NCBI GenBank assembly: GCA_021799915.1
Contig: JAJYZN010000114.1
Span: forward strand, 1 to 8,797
Length of the DNA stretch: 8,797 nt
Direction of reading: 5' to 3'
DNA from: Actinomycetes bacterium
GTDB taxonomy: Bacteria > Actinomycetota > Acidimicrobiia > Acidimicrobiales > RAAP-2
Shown here: positions 1-7,203 of the stretch, in pieces
Layout: every line of letters starts with the position of its first letter
Numbering within the stretch: the first letter of the stretch is position 1
Notes under the pieces: model-generated
Database searches by the model: none
The model's input: only the letters and a program-made list of their open reading frames with translations
Told to the model about the DNA's origin: nothing
Position numbers and translations under genes: made by a program

Positions 1-572
1 GGGCCGGCGACATCGGGGTTCAAGCCGACCGATTCGAGCATGGCCCGGACGACACGATCCCGCTCGGACTGCGATCCCTTCTTCCAGATGTCAAGCGGTT
101 CGGCGACGATGTCACGTACCCGTCGACGAGGGTTGAGCGAGGAGATGGGGTCCTGGAAGATCATCTGGATACCGACGCGCGCTCGTCGCAGCTCGGAGCC
201 TCGAAGCGAAGTGAGATCGATCCCGTTGAAATGGATCGAACCGGAGGTCGGGCGCTCGACCTGAACGATCGCCCGACCGGTCGTCGACTTCCCGCAACCC
301 GACTCTCCCACGAGACCCAACGTCTCTCCGGCAGCGATGGCCAGGCTCACCCCGGCGACGGCTTGGACGGTCCTGCGCCCACGTCGAAAGTTGACCCGAA
401 GGTCGTTGACCGCCAGCAGCGGTGCAGCGGCGCCAGATGAGCCCCATCCGGGTCCCGTCGATCCCCAACCGGGTCCGGTGGAGCCGAGCGCTGGGTCTCG
501 CGACGGGGGGCCGGGCACTACCCCACCCGAAGTTGCCGGTGTTGGCGTACTGGGAGTAGCCGCCGCCGTCAC
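1..572 (-). CDS. oppF: Opp/Dpp-type ABC transporter ATPase, OppF-like, 3' end outside the window
   Basis: This is the second ATP-binding subunit of an oligopeptide/dipeptide-type importer. It acts at the cytoplasmic face and pairs with OppD to power uptake. About 190 residues are visible. The ABC domain begins near residue 51 (LLAVNDLRV). Walker A is GESGCGKST at about 88-96, and the Q-loop lies in [11 protein letters not shown] at about 137-147. The LSGGQ signature, Walker B and C-terminal peptide-transporter domain would lie past the left edge. The chosen start is GTG at 572-570, which overlaps the oppD stop as GTGA, the usual coupling in this operon type. No ATG occurs in frame upstream of the ABC domain. 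This start gives an unusual N-terminal extension of about 50 residues rich in Pro, Gly, Ser and Thr, with a duplicated STGPGWG unit. A later GTG near residue 19 would shorten it but keep the duplication. The family call is secure; peptide versus nickel or other substrate is not resolved. Confidence 0.93.
   Translation of the reverse strand, partial: MTAAATPSTPTPATSGGVVPGPPSRDPALGSTGPGWGSTGPGWGSSGAAAPLLAVNDLRVNFRRGRRTVQAVAGVSLAIAAGETLGLVGESGCGKSTTGRAIVQVERPTSGSIHFNGIDLTSLRGSELRRARVGIQMIFQDPISSLNPRRRVRDIVAEPLDIWKKGSQSERDRVVRAMLESVGLNPDVAG
441..482 (-). repeat. Two tandem 21-bp units coding [14 protein letters not shown]
   Basis: Two adjacent 21-bp units (482-462 and 461-441 on the minus strand) each encode Ser-Thr-Gly-Pro-Gly-Trp-Gly in the N-terminal extension of the OppF-like ATPase. 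A degenerate third start (Ser-Ser-Gly-Ala) follows. The protein units are identical, but the DNA units differ at several third codon positions. This suggests an older duplication kept at protein level, or convergence of a linker-like sequence. No function is claimed. Confidence 0.8.
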
Positions 573-1618
573 GAGCTCACCGAATGCGACACGGGTGCAG
601 GGCCGGTCCGAGCACCAAGCGGGTACCAGCAGGCGTACAAGTGGTCCGGCCTCTCGGCAGTCACCAGGGGGGGTGCCGCTCGGCGGCAGAGGTCCTGGGC
701 GTAGCGGCACCGGGGGGCGAAGGGACAGCCCGGTGGCAGCGCCGTCAAATCCGGTGGTCGTCCCTCGATGGCGGCAAGGCGGGTGTGGCTGGGGTTCGAA
801 AGCCTGGGCGTCGAAGCCAAGAGCGCTTCGGTGTAGGGCATGGCCATTGAGGAGAAGAGCCTGGAGGTGGGCGCCATCTCGACGATCCGGCCGGCGTACA
901 TGACCACGATGTCGTCGGTCCGGGTAGCCACCACGCCGAGGTCGTGGGTGACGAGGACCATGGCCATGTTCCGTTCGTACTGGAGCGACCCCAAGAGATC
1001 GAGGATCTGCGCCTGGACGGTGACGTCGAGTCCGGTGGTGGGTTCGTCGGCAAGGAGCAGTCGCGGGGAGCAGGCCAGCGCGATGGCGATCATCACGCGT
1101 TGGCGCATCCCGCCCGACAGCTCTCCGGGAAAGCTCCCGTAGCGCTCTTCGGGCGAGGGGATCCCCACCTGGGCTAGGAGGGAGACTGCGGTAGCACGCG
1201 CTTCGGAGCGGTCGATGTCGAGGTGAAGACGGAGAGACTCGGTGATCTGCCGGCCAATGCGCATCACGGGATTGAGGGCGGTCATCGGGTCCTGGAAGAT
1301 CATCGCCATCCTGGCTCCCCACAGGCTGCGCAGCTCGCTATTCGGGGCACCGAGGAGCTCCTGGCCTTCGAAGCGAACTGAGCCGGTCTTCTCGACGTTG
1401 CTCCCGGCCAGCAAGCCCATCACGGTCCGGGCCAGGACCGTCTTGCCCGAGCCGGACTCTCCCACCACTCCGATGGTCCGGCCCCGGCCGAGCCGGAAGG
1501 AGACCCGATCGACGGCCTTCAGGAGGCCGCGCCCGGTGCGGAAGGACGTGGAGAGCTCCGTGACTTCCAGCAGCGGCACTGCGCTCTGGGGATCCGAGGC
1601 CGCAGGGGGATACGTCAT
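569..1618 (-). CDS. oppD: Opp/Dpp-type ABC transporter ATPase, OppD-like
   Basis: This is the first ATP-binding subunit of the peptide-type importer, 349 residues, a normal family length. It carries a full ABC set: Walker A GESGSGKT (53-60), Q-loop in [11 protein letters not shown] (107-117), signature LSGGMRQR (167-174), Walker B LLLADEP (187-193), D-loop TGLD (195-198) and H-loop His225. The C-terminal oligopeptide-transporter domain has the family cysteines Cys298, Cys304, Cys311 and Cys330 (GCPFAPRC and following). In some homologues such cysteines bind an iron-sulfur cluster; that is a family-based possibility here, not shown. The ATG start overlaps the oppC stop by 4 bp (ATGA), and its own stop overlaps the GTG of the OppF-like gene. 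There is no strong ribosome binding site before the ATG, which fits translational coupling. DppD is an equally good name. Confidence 0.96.
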   Translation of the reverse strand: MTYPPAASDPQSAVPLLEVTELSTSFRTGRGLLKAVDRVSFRLGRGRTIGVVGESGSGKTVLARTVMGLLAGSNVEKTGSVRFEGQELLGAPNSELRSLWGARMAMIFQDPMTALNPVMRIGRQITESLRLHLDIDRSEARATAVSLLAQVGIPSPEERYGSFPGELSGGMRQRVMIAIALACSPRLLLADEPTTGLDVTVQAQILDLLGSLQYERNMAMVLVTHDLGVVATRTDDIVVMYAGRIVEMAPTSRLFSSMAMPYTEALLASTPRLSNPSHTRLAAIEGRPPDLTALPPGCPFAPRCRYAQDLCRRAAPPLVTAERPDHLYACWYPLGARTGPAPVSHSVSS

Positions 1619-2559
1619 AGCTTGATCTCGCTGACGTCGAAGTGCTGACGGAGACGGTCACCCACCAGGTTCAAGGTGATGAGGAACAAGAACATGGCTG
1701 CCGCTGGAAATATGACCAGCCACGGGTTGCTCTGCCCGGGAACGGTGTTGAGCCCTGTCCGGCTCTGGTTCAGCATGTTGCCCCACGATGGTGTGGGCCC
1801 GGGGATCGAAAGACCCAAGAAGGCCAGGGAGCCTTCGAGGACGATGACCGTGGCCACGCCGATGAGGCTGAACGAGACCACGGTCGGCAGGATGTTTGGA
1901 AGGAGCTCTTTGACGAGCACGCGTCGACTGGTGGCTCCCAGGGTGCGAGCGGCCATCACGAAATCCCGGGTGGCATACGAAAGGGTCGCGGCCCGCACGA
2001 TCCGGAAGATCAGTGGGGCGCTCGCAATCCCGATGATCAGCGTGATCTTCCAGAGAGACGCCTTCCAGAAGGTCACGATGGCGATGACCGCGACCAGGGC
2101 CGGAAAGGCCAGGAGCACGTAGGACACGGCGTTGACGATGGTGTCGACCGTACCGCGGTAGTAGGCGGCGATCATTCCGAGGGTGCCACCGAGGGCCAGG
2201 CCGATGGCGATCGCGCCGAACCCCACCACGATCGAGACCCGGGAACCGAAGATCACCCGGCTGAAGATGTCTCGGCCGAGCTGGTCGGTACCGAAGAAGT
2301 GGGCCGTGCTCGGTCCGGCGTTCAACGTGGCCGACTGGAGGTTCGGGTCCTGGAGGGGCAGGACGTTGGCGAAGATCGCCGCCAAGATGGTGAGGACGAT
2401 CCAACCGAGGGACAGCCAGAAGAGCCAGCCCAGGCGCCGCCGTCGGTCGGTGACCTCGGTGATGGCGGCGACGGCTGCCCCGGCCACGGCGTCTGCGGCT
2501 CGGGTCGACACCCCGGACCGAGGATCCATCGGCTCCACGGGCACGGCGGGGTCAGTCAC
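1615..2559 (-). CDS. oppC: Opp/Dpp-type ABC transporter permease, OppC-like
   Basis: This is an integral-membrane permease subunit (314 residues) that forms the translocation path with OppB. After a variable cytoplasmic N-terminus of about 45 residues come the first membrane segment (about 45-67), a periplasm-side stretch and the OppC hallmark FGTDQLGRDIFSR (89-101). About five further hydrophobic segments follow. The EAA loop that docks on the ATPases is AARTLGATSRRVLVKELLPN (203-222). LEGSLAFLGLSIPGP (241-255) followed by PSWGNML is also typical of this permease. The start is GTG at 2559-2557, with GAGGA at 2570-2566 six bases upstream; an internal ATG at codon 11 is a weaker alternative. 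It overlaps oppB by 8 bp and oppD by 4 bp. Family assignment is very secure; substrate is unknown. Confidence 0.96.
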   Translation of the reverse strand: MTDPAVPVEPMDPRSGVSTRAADAVAGAAVAAITEVTDRRRRLGWLFWLSLGWIVLTILAAIFANVLPLQDPNLQSATLNAGPSTAHFFGTDQLGRDIFSRVIFGSRVSIVVGFGAIAIGLALGGTLGMIAAYYRGTVDTIVNAVSYVLLAFPALVAVIAIVTFWKASLWKITLIIGIASAPLIFRIVRAATLSYATRDFVMAARTLGATSRRVLVKELLPNILPTVVSFSLIGVATVIVLEGSLAFLGLSIPGPTPSWGNMLNQSRTGLNTVPGQSNPWLVIFPAAAMFLFLITLNLVGDRLRQHFDVSEIKL

Positions 2560-3499
2560 GGGAGATCCTCGGGTCGACGATGGTGAACAGGAAGTCCACC
2601 AAGAAGTTGATCAGGACCACAGCCACGGCCACCACGAGGACTATCCCCTGGACCGTCACGTAGTCGTCTTGGTTGATGCTGTTCACGAGGGCGTAGCCCA
2701 GACCGGGGAGCTGGAGGAGGTACTCGACCACGAACGCCCCGGCGATGAGGCTCCCGATGTTGATCCCTGCCGATGCAAGCAGGGAGATGGAGGACGGTCG
2801 GAGCGCATGCCGGAGCAGGATCCGCCGATCGGACAGGCCCTTGGACCTGGCCATCAGGATGAAGTCTTCCTGGAGGGTGCTGATGAGGTCGTTCCGGAGC
2901 AGGCGGTAGTAGATGACGATCGAGCCGAGAGCCAGGACGAGCGCCGGCAGGATCATGGTGTGGATGTTGGACCAGAAGTTCTGCGCCAAGGGCACGTAGG
3001 AGGCCGGGCCGGGGAAGATGTGCGTGTTGACGGCGAAGAGCAGGACCAAGACCGGCGCGACGATGAACGGCGGCATGGCGAGCATGGCGAAGGTGCCGGC
3101 AGTCGAGTACCGGTCGAACCTGCCGTTGGGCTTGCGCACGGCGGTCAGGGCCAGTGGGACGGCCACGGCGAACGCGATGATCTGGGAGATCACCACCAGC
3201 TCCAAGTCGATGGGGAAGGCGTGGGCGATGGTGCTCACGACCGACTCACGGGTGACGAATGACTGCCCGAGGTTGCCGTGCAGCACGTTGCCCAGCCAGA
3301 TGAAGTACTGGGTCCACAAAGGGCGGTTCAGGCCGAGCTGCTTGTCGATGAGGGCGATGTTGTGGGCGTTGGCGTTCGGCCCGAGGATGGTGAGCGCCGG
3401 GTTGCCTGGGAGCAGGTGAACCAGGAAGAAGGTGCCCAGCGACACGAAGAAGATGATGACCACGAAGGCAGCGGCCCGCTTGGCCAGGTACTTCGCCAC
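2552..3499 (-). CDS. oppB: Opp/Dpp-type ABC transporter permease, OppB-like
   Basis: This is the first gene of the importer operon and encodes the partner permease of OppC (315 residues, normal length). An N-terminal membrane segment (about 9-30) runs into LLPGNP (29-34), a family hallmark. The conserved periplasmic stretch with LGLNRPLWTQY (55-65) and HGNLGQSF (74-81) follows. Further membrane segments lie at about 100-120, 136-157, 182-200, 238-260 and 285-308. The EAA loop is MARSKGLSDRRILLRHALRP (216-235), and QLPGLGYALVNSI (263-275) and the DPRI end are also typical. The start is GTG at 3499-3497, supported by a strong GGAGG eight bases upstream. Because this gene follows the divergent intergenic region, the operon promoter should lie just upstream. 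No solute-binding protein gene sits next to it, although many operons of this family have one there. Confidence 0.96.
   Translation of the reverse strand: MAKYLAKRAAAFVVIIFFVSLGTFFLVHLLPGNPALTILGPNANAHNIALIDKQLGLNRPLWTQYFIWLGNVLHGNLGQSFVTRESVVSTIAHAFPIDLELVVISQIIAFAVAVPLALTAVRKPNGRFDRYSTAGTFAMLAMPPFIVAPVLVLLFAVNTHIFPGPASYVPLAQNFWSNIHTMILPALVLALGSIVIYYRLLRNDLISTLQEDFILMARSKGLSDRRILLRHALRPSSISLLASAGINIGSLIAGAFVVEYLLQLPGLGYALVNSINQDDYVTVQGIVLVVAVAVVLINFLVDFLFTIVDPRISRD
2566..2570 (-). promoter_or_regulatory. Ribosome binding site of oppC
   Basis: GAGGA reads on the minus strand inside the end of oppB, six bases before the GTG at 2559-2557. It favours that GTG over the ATG ten codons further in. 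Confidence 0.6.
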
Positions 3500-3507
3500 C
3501 AGCTCTC

Positions 3508-3512
3508 CCTCC
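3508..3512 (-). promoter_or_regulatory. Ribosome binding site of oppB
   Basis: A purine-rich run (3516-3503, minus strand) contains GGAGG at 3512-3508, eight bases before the GTG at 3499-3497. This decides the GTG start and is the strongest translation signal in the importer operon. Confidence 0.8.
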
Positions 3513-3532
3513 CCCCGGTCGATCGGGTGCCT

Positions 3533-3580
3533 ACGAATTCGTCCATCGTTCCACCATCGAGCACCAGCACCCCTCGATGG
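3533..3580. promoter_or_regulatory. Palindrome and inverted repeat in the divergent oppB/glycosyltransferase intergenic region
   Basis: The region between the two divergent genes holds ACGAATTCGT, a perfect 10-bp palindrome (3533-3542). It also holds an 8-bp inverted repeat, CCATCGAG (3554-3561) and CTCGATGG (3573-3580), with an 11-base spacer. A further CCATCG lies at 3543-3548, so this motif occurs twice in tandem. The elements lie 34 to 81 bases upstream of the oppB start and could be repressor operators or a leader stem-loop of the opp transcript. A weak -10-like TAGGAT reads on the minus strand at 3594-3589, but no matching -35 was found. Symmetry is seen directly; any regulatory role is inferred. 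Confidence 0.4.
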
Positions 3581-3615
3581 CCGGCGTCATCCTATGTCCT
3601 TCACCGGACCCGTAG

Positions 3616-5514
3616 ATGGACAGGTCGCAGAGCGCTCGCCCGACGCGCCCCAGGCTGGCAGGTGGGGCCGCCTACCATGCGTGGGCATGGGCGGGCCGGG
3701 AAGTGGATAGCGAGCGCGCCGTAGGGGGCGGAGGGAAGGCGGCGGAGCCGGACATCGGTGCGGATCGGGCACAGGTGCCGGGCGAGAGCACGCCGTCCGC
3801 CCGCGGGCCGGAGACCCGCTCGGAACTGTCGGTGTCCACGAGACGAGCAGTGCAGATCGCCGTGGCAGCGGTGGTGGTGGCAGGTCTGGTGCTGCGTTTC
3901 TGGACCCGGTCGGCACTCTGGCTGGACGAGGCGCTCACGGTGGACATCGCCCGGCTCCCGGTGCACCTCATCCCGTCGTACCTGAAGCGCGACGGCGCAC
4001 CCCCCCTCTACTACGTGCTGCTCCACTACTGGATGGAGATCTTCGGCGAATCGGACGTGGCCGTCCGCTCACTGGCCGGCGTGACCTCAGTGGCGACGCT
4101 GCCGGTCGGGTGGTTGGTCGGGCGCCGGATAGGGCGCCTGCTCCCGAGGAGGCCGGGCGGCCGGACAGGAGGTTCCACCGCCGGATGGGTGGTGGTCACG
4201 CTGCTGGCCAGTGCCCCTTTCGCCGTGTACTACGCCACCGAGGCCCGGATGTACGCCCTGGTCATGCTCCTGTGCGCGTGCGGCGTCCTGGTGGTGCTCC
4301 GGGTCCTCGAACGACCAAGGCCCGCCGAAGTGGTCCTCGTGGCGGTGATCGGCGCCGCGCTCCTCTACACCCAGTACTGGGCCCTCTATCTACTGGGCTC
4401 CTTCGGACTCTGGCTCCTGTGGCAGGCCTGGCGGGGTCCTGGGGCTCGGCGCCGACCAGCCCGCTGGATGCTCGGGGCCCTGGTCGGGAGCGCGCTCCTC
4501 TTTCTCCCGTGGGTGCCGACGTTCATCTACCAGGCGCGCCATACCGGGACCCCGTGGGCCAGACCGGCGAACTTCGCCGCGGTGGTAGACGCCATCTCCG
4601 GGTTCACCGCGAACCAGGCCACGTTGTCGCGCTCGGGCTCGAACCAGGGGATTGTCCTGGCCATCGGTTACTTCGTCCTGGCCGCCCTGGGGATCTTCGG
4701 TGTGGCCAAGAGCCGTTGGGAGGTGGCGGTCGACGTCCGGACCCGCGAGCCCGGACGGACCTTCGGCTTCGTCGCCTTTGCGACCCTCCTGGCCGCGGCC
4801 GCAGGCGGCATCATCTCAGGGAGCGCCTTCTCCCCGCGTTATGCGTCGGTGGTCTTCGTCCTCCTTCTCCTCCTGGTGATGCTGGGGGTGCTCACCCTCG
4901 GGGACCCCACCGTCCGCGTCGTCGTGGTGGGCGTGGTGGCGGTCGCCGGCCTGGCCGTTGGGATCGAGAATGTATGGACGCAGAGAACGCAGGCGCCGCA
5001 GGTCGCTCGGGTCCTGTCGGCTAGGGCGCGCCGCGGCGACATCGTGGTGTTCTGCCCCGATCAGCTCGGCCCGTCGGTGTACCGCTACTTCCAGTCGACA
5101 CAGACGGACCGATCGGGACGGAACGGTCGGTTCGTCATGGAGACGTACCCACGCGGGATCGGACCGGCCTTCGTGGACTGGGTGACATACGAGAAGGTAG
5201 TGAGGGCTTCTGATCCCGCTGCCTTCGCCAACGCCGTGGAGCGGGTGGCGGGGACGGCCCACGACGTCTGGCTGGTCTGGGCGCCGGGGTACCAGGGGTT
5301 CGGGAACGACTGCCAGGCGCTGGCCGGCGATCTGGGCGCGGGCCTCGGGTACTCCGAGCGCGCCTGGGTGACGACAGCTCCGGCGACATACTACGAGCCG
5401 ATGAGCCTCATCCAGTTCATCCCCCCCAGGTCTGCGGCCACACCGTCGTCGGGCGTGTCGACTGGCGCGTCGACAGGTGGGCCGAGACGAACGTCGTCCG
5501 CGTCCGGCGCGTGA
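3616..5514 (+). CDS. GT-C fold membrane glycosyltransferase (PMT/ArnT-like, GT39/GT83 type)
   Basis: This is a polytopic membrane glycosyltransferase of up to 632 residues, expected to move a sugar from a polyprenyl-phosphate donor to an acceptor on the outer side of the membrane. After a low-complexity N-terminus comes the first membrane segment (about 78-95). The first outer loop follows with the acidic pair Asp104-Glu105 in LWLDEALT, the site of the catalytic acid in GT-C enzymes. GAPPLYYVLLHYW (127-139), YYATEARMYAL (205-215) and SPRYA (406-410) also match this family. About eleven hydrophobic segments end near 450. A soluble C-terminal domain of about 150 residues follows, then a Ser/Thr/Gly-rich tail. 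The start is uncertain: ATG 3616 sits directly after an in-frame TAG and has no ribosome binding site, and GTG 3703 (residue 30) and GTG 3775 (residue 54) are alternatives. The gene is divergent from oppB. Acceptor and sugar cannot be told from the sequence. Confidence 0.88.
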   Translation: MDRSQSARPTRPRLAGGAAYHAWAWAGREVDSERAVGGGGKAAEPDIGADRAQVPGESTPSARGPETRSELSVSTRRAVQIAVAAVVVAGLVLRFWTRSALWLDEALTVDIARLPVHLIPSYLKRDGAPPLYYVLLHYWMEIFGESDVAVRSLAGVTSVATLPVGWLVGRRIGRLLPRRPGGRTGGSTAGWVVVTLLASAPFAVYYATEARMYALVMLLCACGVLVVLRVLERPRPAEVVLVAVIGAALLYTQYWALYLLGSFGLWLLWQAWRGPGARRRPARWMLGALVGSALLFLPWVPTFIYQARHTGTPWARPANFAAVVDAISGFTANQATLSRSGSNQGIVLAIGYFVLAALGIFGVAKSRWEVAVDVRTREPGRTFGFVAFATLLAAAAGGIISGSAFSPRYASVVFVLLLLLVMLGVLTLGDPTVRVVVVGVVAVAGLAVGIENVWTQRTQAPQVARVLSARARRGDIVVFCPDQLGPSVYRYFQSTQTDRSGRNGRFVMETYPRGIGPAFVDWVTYEKVVRASDPAAFANAVERVAGTAHDVWLVWAPGYQGFGNDCQALAGDLGAGLGYSERAWVTTAPATYYEPMSLIQFIPPRSAATPSSGVSTGASTGGPRRTSSASGA

Positions 5515-5533
5515 CGCGAGCGTCGTCGGGGCG

Positions 5534-5573
5534 ACTGTGCGCCCAACCGGGGCACCCCGGCCGAGCGCACAGT
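5534..5573. terminator. 40-bp interrupted palindrome, candidate terminator or operator
   Basis: Twenty bases after the glycosyltransferase stop lies a symmetric structure. The outer arms ACTGTGCGC (5534-5542) and GCGCACAGT (5565-5573) enclose a 4/4 internal loop (CCAA and CCGA). The inner perfect arms are CCGGGG (5547-5552) and CCCCGG (5555-5560), with two central bases. All pairs share one centre, giving 15 perfect pairs plus one further C-G within the internal loop. As RNA it would be a very stable hairpin, but no T-run follows on either side, so it is not a textbook intrinsic terminator. High-GC actinobacteria often have such U-less hairpins. A dimeric repressor site for the flavoprotein gene, which starts 65 bases downstream, is the main alternative. 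Confidence 0.55.
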
Positions 5574-5626
5574 GCCGCTATGGCTCAGCCCCCAGTACGC
5601 CTCCCACTATCCTCTGGGCAGCGAAC

Positions 5627-5632
5627 GGAAGG
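5627..5632 (+). promoter_or_regulatory. Ribosome binding site of the FAD oxidoreductase gene
   Basis: GGAAGG lies five bases before ATG 5638. It supports that start over an in-frame GTG at 5572, which sits inside the right arm of the palindrome and lacks a comparable site. Confidence 0.7.
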
Positions 5633-5637
5633 TAAGG

Positions 5638-7203
5638 ATGGCCACGAGGACGCCAGACGCCGCCAACTCGGTCCAGGGTGATCCCCGTGGCCGCCAGGAG
5701 CGGGAAGAGAGAGAGGGCGCCCGGGATCGGGTCGTCGTCATCGGCGCCGGACCGGCCGGCCTGACCGCCGCGTACCAGCTGGTCAAAGCCGGTCGCTCAC
5801 CGTTGGTGCTCGAGTCCGACCCGGTGGTAGGTGGGATCAGCCGGACCGTCGAGCGAGACGGGTGGCGATTCGATCTCGGGGGCCACCGGTTCTTCACGAA
5901 GGTGCCGGCGGTCGAGGAGCTCTGGCAGGAGATCCTGCCACCGGGGGACATGCTCCTGCGACCCCGTATGAGCCGGATCTACTACCAGGGGAAGTTCTAC
6001 GACTATCCCTTGAGGGCCGGGAACGCGCTGGCGAACCTCGGTCTCGGGGAGTCGCTGCTCTGCGGGCTCTCGTACCTGTGGGCCCGGGTCCACCCTCCCC
6101 GGGACCAGACCAACTACGAGGGGTGGCTGGTGGCCCGGTTCGGGTGGCGGCTCTACCGGACCTTCTTCAAGACCTACACCGAGAAGGTCTGGGGGGTGCC
6201 GGTGAGCGAGATGCCGGCCGACTGGGCGGCGCAGCGGGTGAAGAACCTGGACCTCGGCAAGGCGGTGGTGAACGCCATCACGCCCAGGCGGAACCAGAAG
6301 GAGATCACCAGCCTGATCGAGGAGTTCCACTACCCCCGTCTGGGACCGGGGATGATGTGGGAGAAGTGCCGGGACCTGGTCGAAGCCGGTGGGGGAGTGG
6401 TCCTGACCGGATCGCCGGTCGAGGAGATCCACGTCCGTGATGGTCGGGCCGTGGCGGTCACCTACCGCGACGACGACGGGAAGACGCACCGGGTGGCGGC
6501 GAGCCACGTGATCTCGTCGGCACCCATGAGGACACTGGTAACCATGCTCGAGCCGGCGGCTCCACCCGAGGTTCTCGAGGCCGGTGCCGGGCTGCACTAC
6601 CGTGACTTCCTCACCGTGGCGCTCATCGTCCCGGCCACAAAGGGGTTCCCCGACAATTGGATCTACATCCACGCCAAGGAGGTGCAGGTCGGCCGAATCC
6701 AGAATTTCGGCGCGTGGTCGCCGTACATGGTGAAGGAAGGGAAGACCTGTCTCGGTCTCGAGTACTTCGTCTTCGAAGGGGATCGGCTCTGGAACAGCCC
6801 CGATGACGTCCTGGTGCGCCAAGCCACGGCAGAGTTGGTCACCCTCGGTCTCGCCGATGCGGGGGACGTGGAGGCCGGCTACGTGACCAGGATCCCCAAG
6901 GCCTACCCGCACTACGACCACACCTACCAGGCCAACGTGGCGACCGTAGTGAAGTATCTGGAGACCGTGGCACCGAATATCCACCTGGTCGGACGGAACG
7001 GGATGCACAAGTACAACAATCAGGACCACTCGATGTACACGGCCCTGCTGACGGTGGAGAACATCCTGGGCGCCTCCCATGACATCTGGGCGGTGAACGT
7101 CGAGGAGGAGTACCACGAGCAAGGCGGTCACGGACCTCGGGGACATAGCGGCGGCACGGGCCGTGACGCACCGGTCCTGCCGTGGCGGGCCCCCGTGGGT
7201 TGA
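5638..7203 (+). CDS. FAD-dependent oxidoreductase, UDP-galactopyranose-mutase/protoporphyrinogen-oxidase-like
   Basis: This is a cytoplasmic flavoprotein of 521 residues. A charged N-terminus of about 30 residues leads into the Rossmann dinucleotide site VVVIGAGPAGLTAAYQL (32-48). The acidic ribose-binding end of that fold is LES (58-60). GGISRT (65-70) and DLGGHRFFTK (79-88) follow, as in amine-oxidase-type and UDP-galactopyranose-mutase-like proteins. The C-terminal flavin motif is LVGRNGMHKYNNQDHSMYTA (450-469). It is longer than classical UDP-galactopyranose mutases (about 370-400 residues), so it is better placed in the broader COG1232-like group. No signal peptide or membrane segment is evident. 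Start ATG 5638 is chosen for its GGAAGG site. The stop shares one base with the next ATG (TGATG), so the two are likely coupled. Between two GT-C-like membrane proteins, a role in making or altering an activated sugar or lipid carrier for envelope glycan assembly is a reasonable inference. Heme or carotenoid chemistry is less supported by context. Confidence 0.85.
   Translation: MATRTPDAANSVQGDPRGRQEREEREGARDRVVVIGAGPAGLTAAYQLVKAGRSPLVLESDPVVGGISRTVERDGWRFDLGGHRFFTKVPAVEELWQEILPPGDMLLRPRMSRIYYQGKFYDYPLRAGNALANLGLGESLLCGLSYLWARVHPPRDQTNYEGWLVARFGWRLYRTFFKTYTEKVWGVPVSEMPADWAAQRVKNLDLGKAVVNAITPRRNQKEITSLIEEFHYPRLGPGMMWEKCRDLVEAGGGVVLTGSPVEEIHVRDGRAVAVTYRDDDGKTHRVAASHVISSAPMRTLVTMLEPAAPPEVLEAGAGLHYRDFLTVALIVPATKGFPDNWIYIHAKEVQVGRIQNFGAWSPYMVKEGKTCLGLEYFVFEGDRLWNSPDDVLVRQATAELVTLGLADAGDVEAGYVTRIPKAYPHYDHTYQANVATVVKYLETVAPNIHLVGRNGMHKYNNQDHSMYTALLTVENILGASHDIWAVNVEEEYHEQGGHGPRGHSGGTGRDAPVLPWRAPVG

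Noticed and set aside
112..468. Minus-strand ORF overlapping the OppF-like gene
   Set aside because: It reads the same strand one frame off. The correct frame gives Walker A and Q-loop motifs and stays open from 572 to the left edge, so there is no frameshift.
1642..2586. Long plus-strand ORF antisense to oppC (314 residues)
   Set aside because: Its translation is highly charged, rich in Gly/Asp/Glu/Arg with no domain, while the opposite strand gives a textbook permease. It is a high-GC shadow frame.
2183..3262. Plus-strand ORF antisense to oppC/oppB (359 residues)
   Set aside because: It spans the oppB/oppC junction on the opposite strand, has no recognisable motif, and its His/Asp/Glu/Gly-rich composition is typical of antisense reading of membrane-protein codons.
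5457..5474. Two GTCGAC sites at the end of the glycosyltransferase gene
   Set aside because: They encode the repeated Ser-Thr-Gly tail, are short, and fit the local low-complexity codon pattern; no sign of a recombination or attachment site.
5591..5618. CCCAG/CTGGG inverted repeat before the flavoprotein start
   Set aside because: Only five pairs with an 18-base loop, expected by chance in GC-rich DNA.
5572..5637. Upstream GTG start for the flavoprotein, adding 22 residues
   Set aside because: The GTG lies inside the palindrome arm without a good ribosome binding site; ATG 5638 has GGAAGG at proper spacing.
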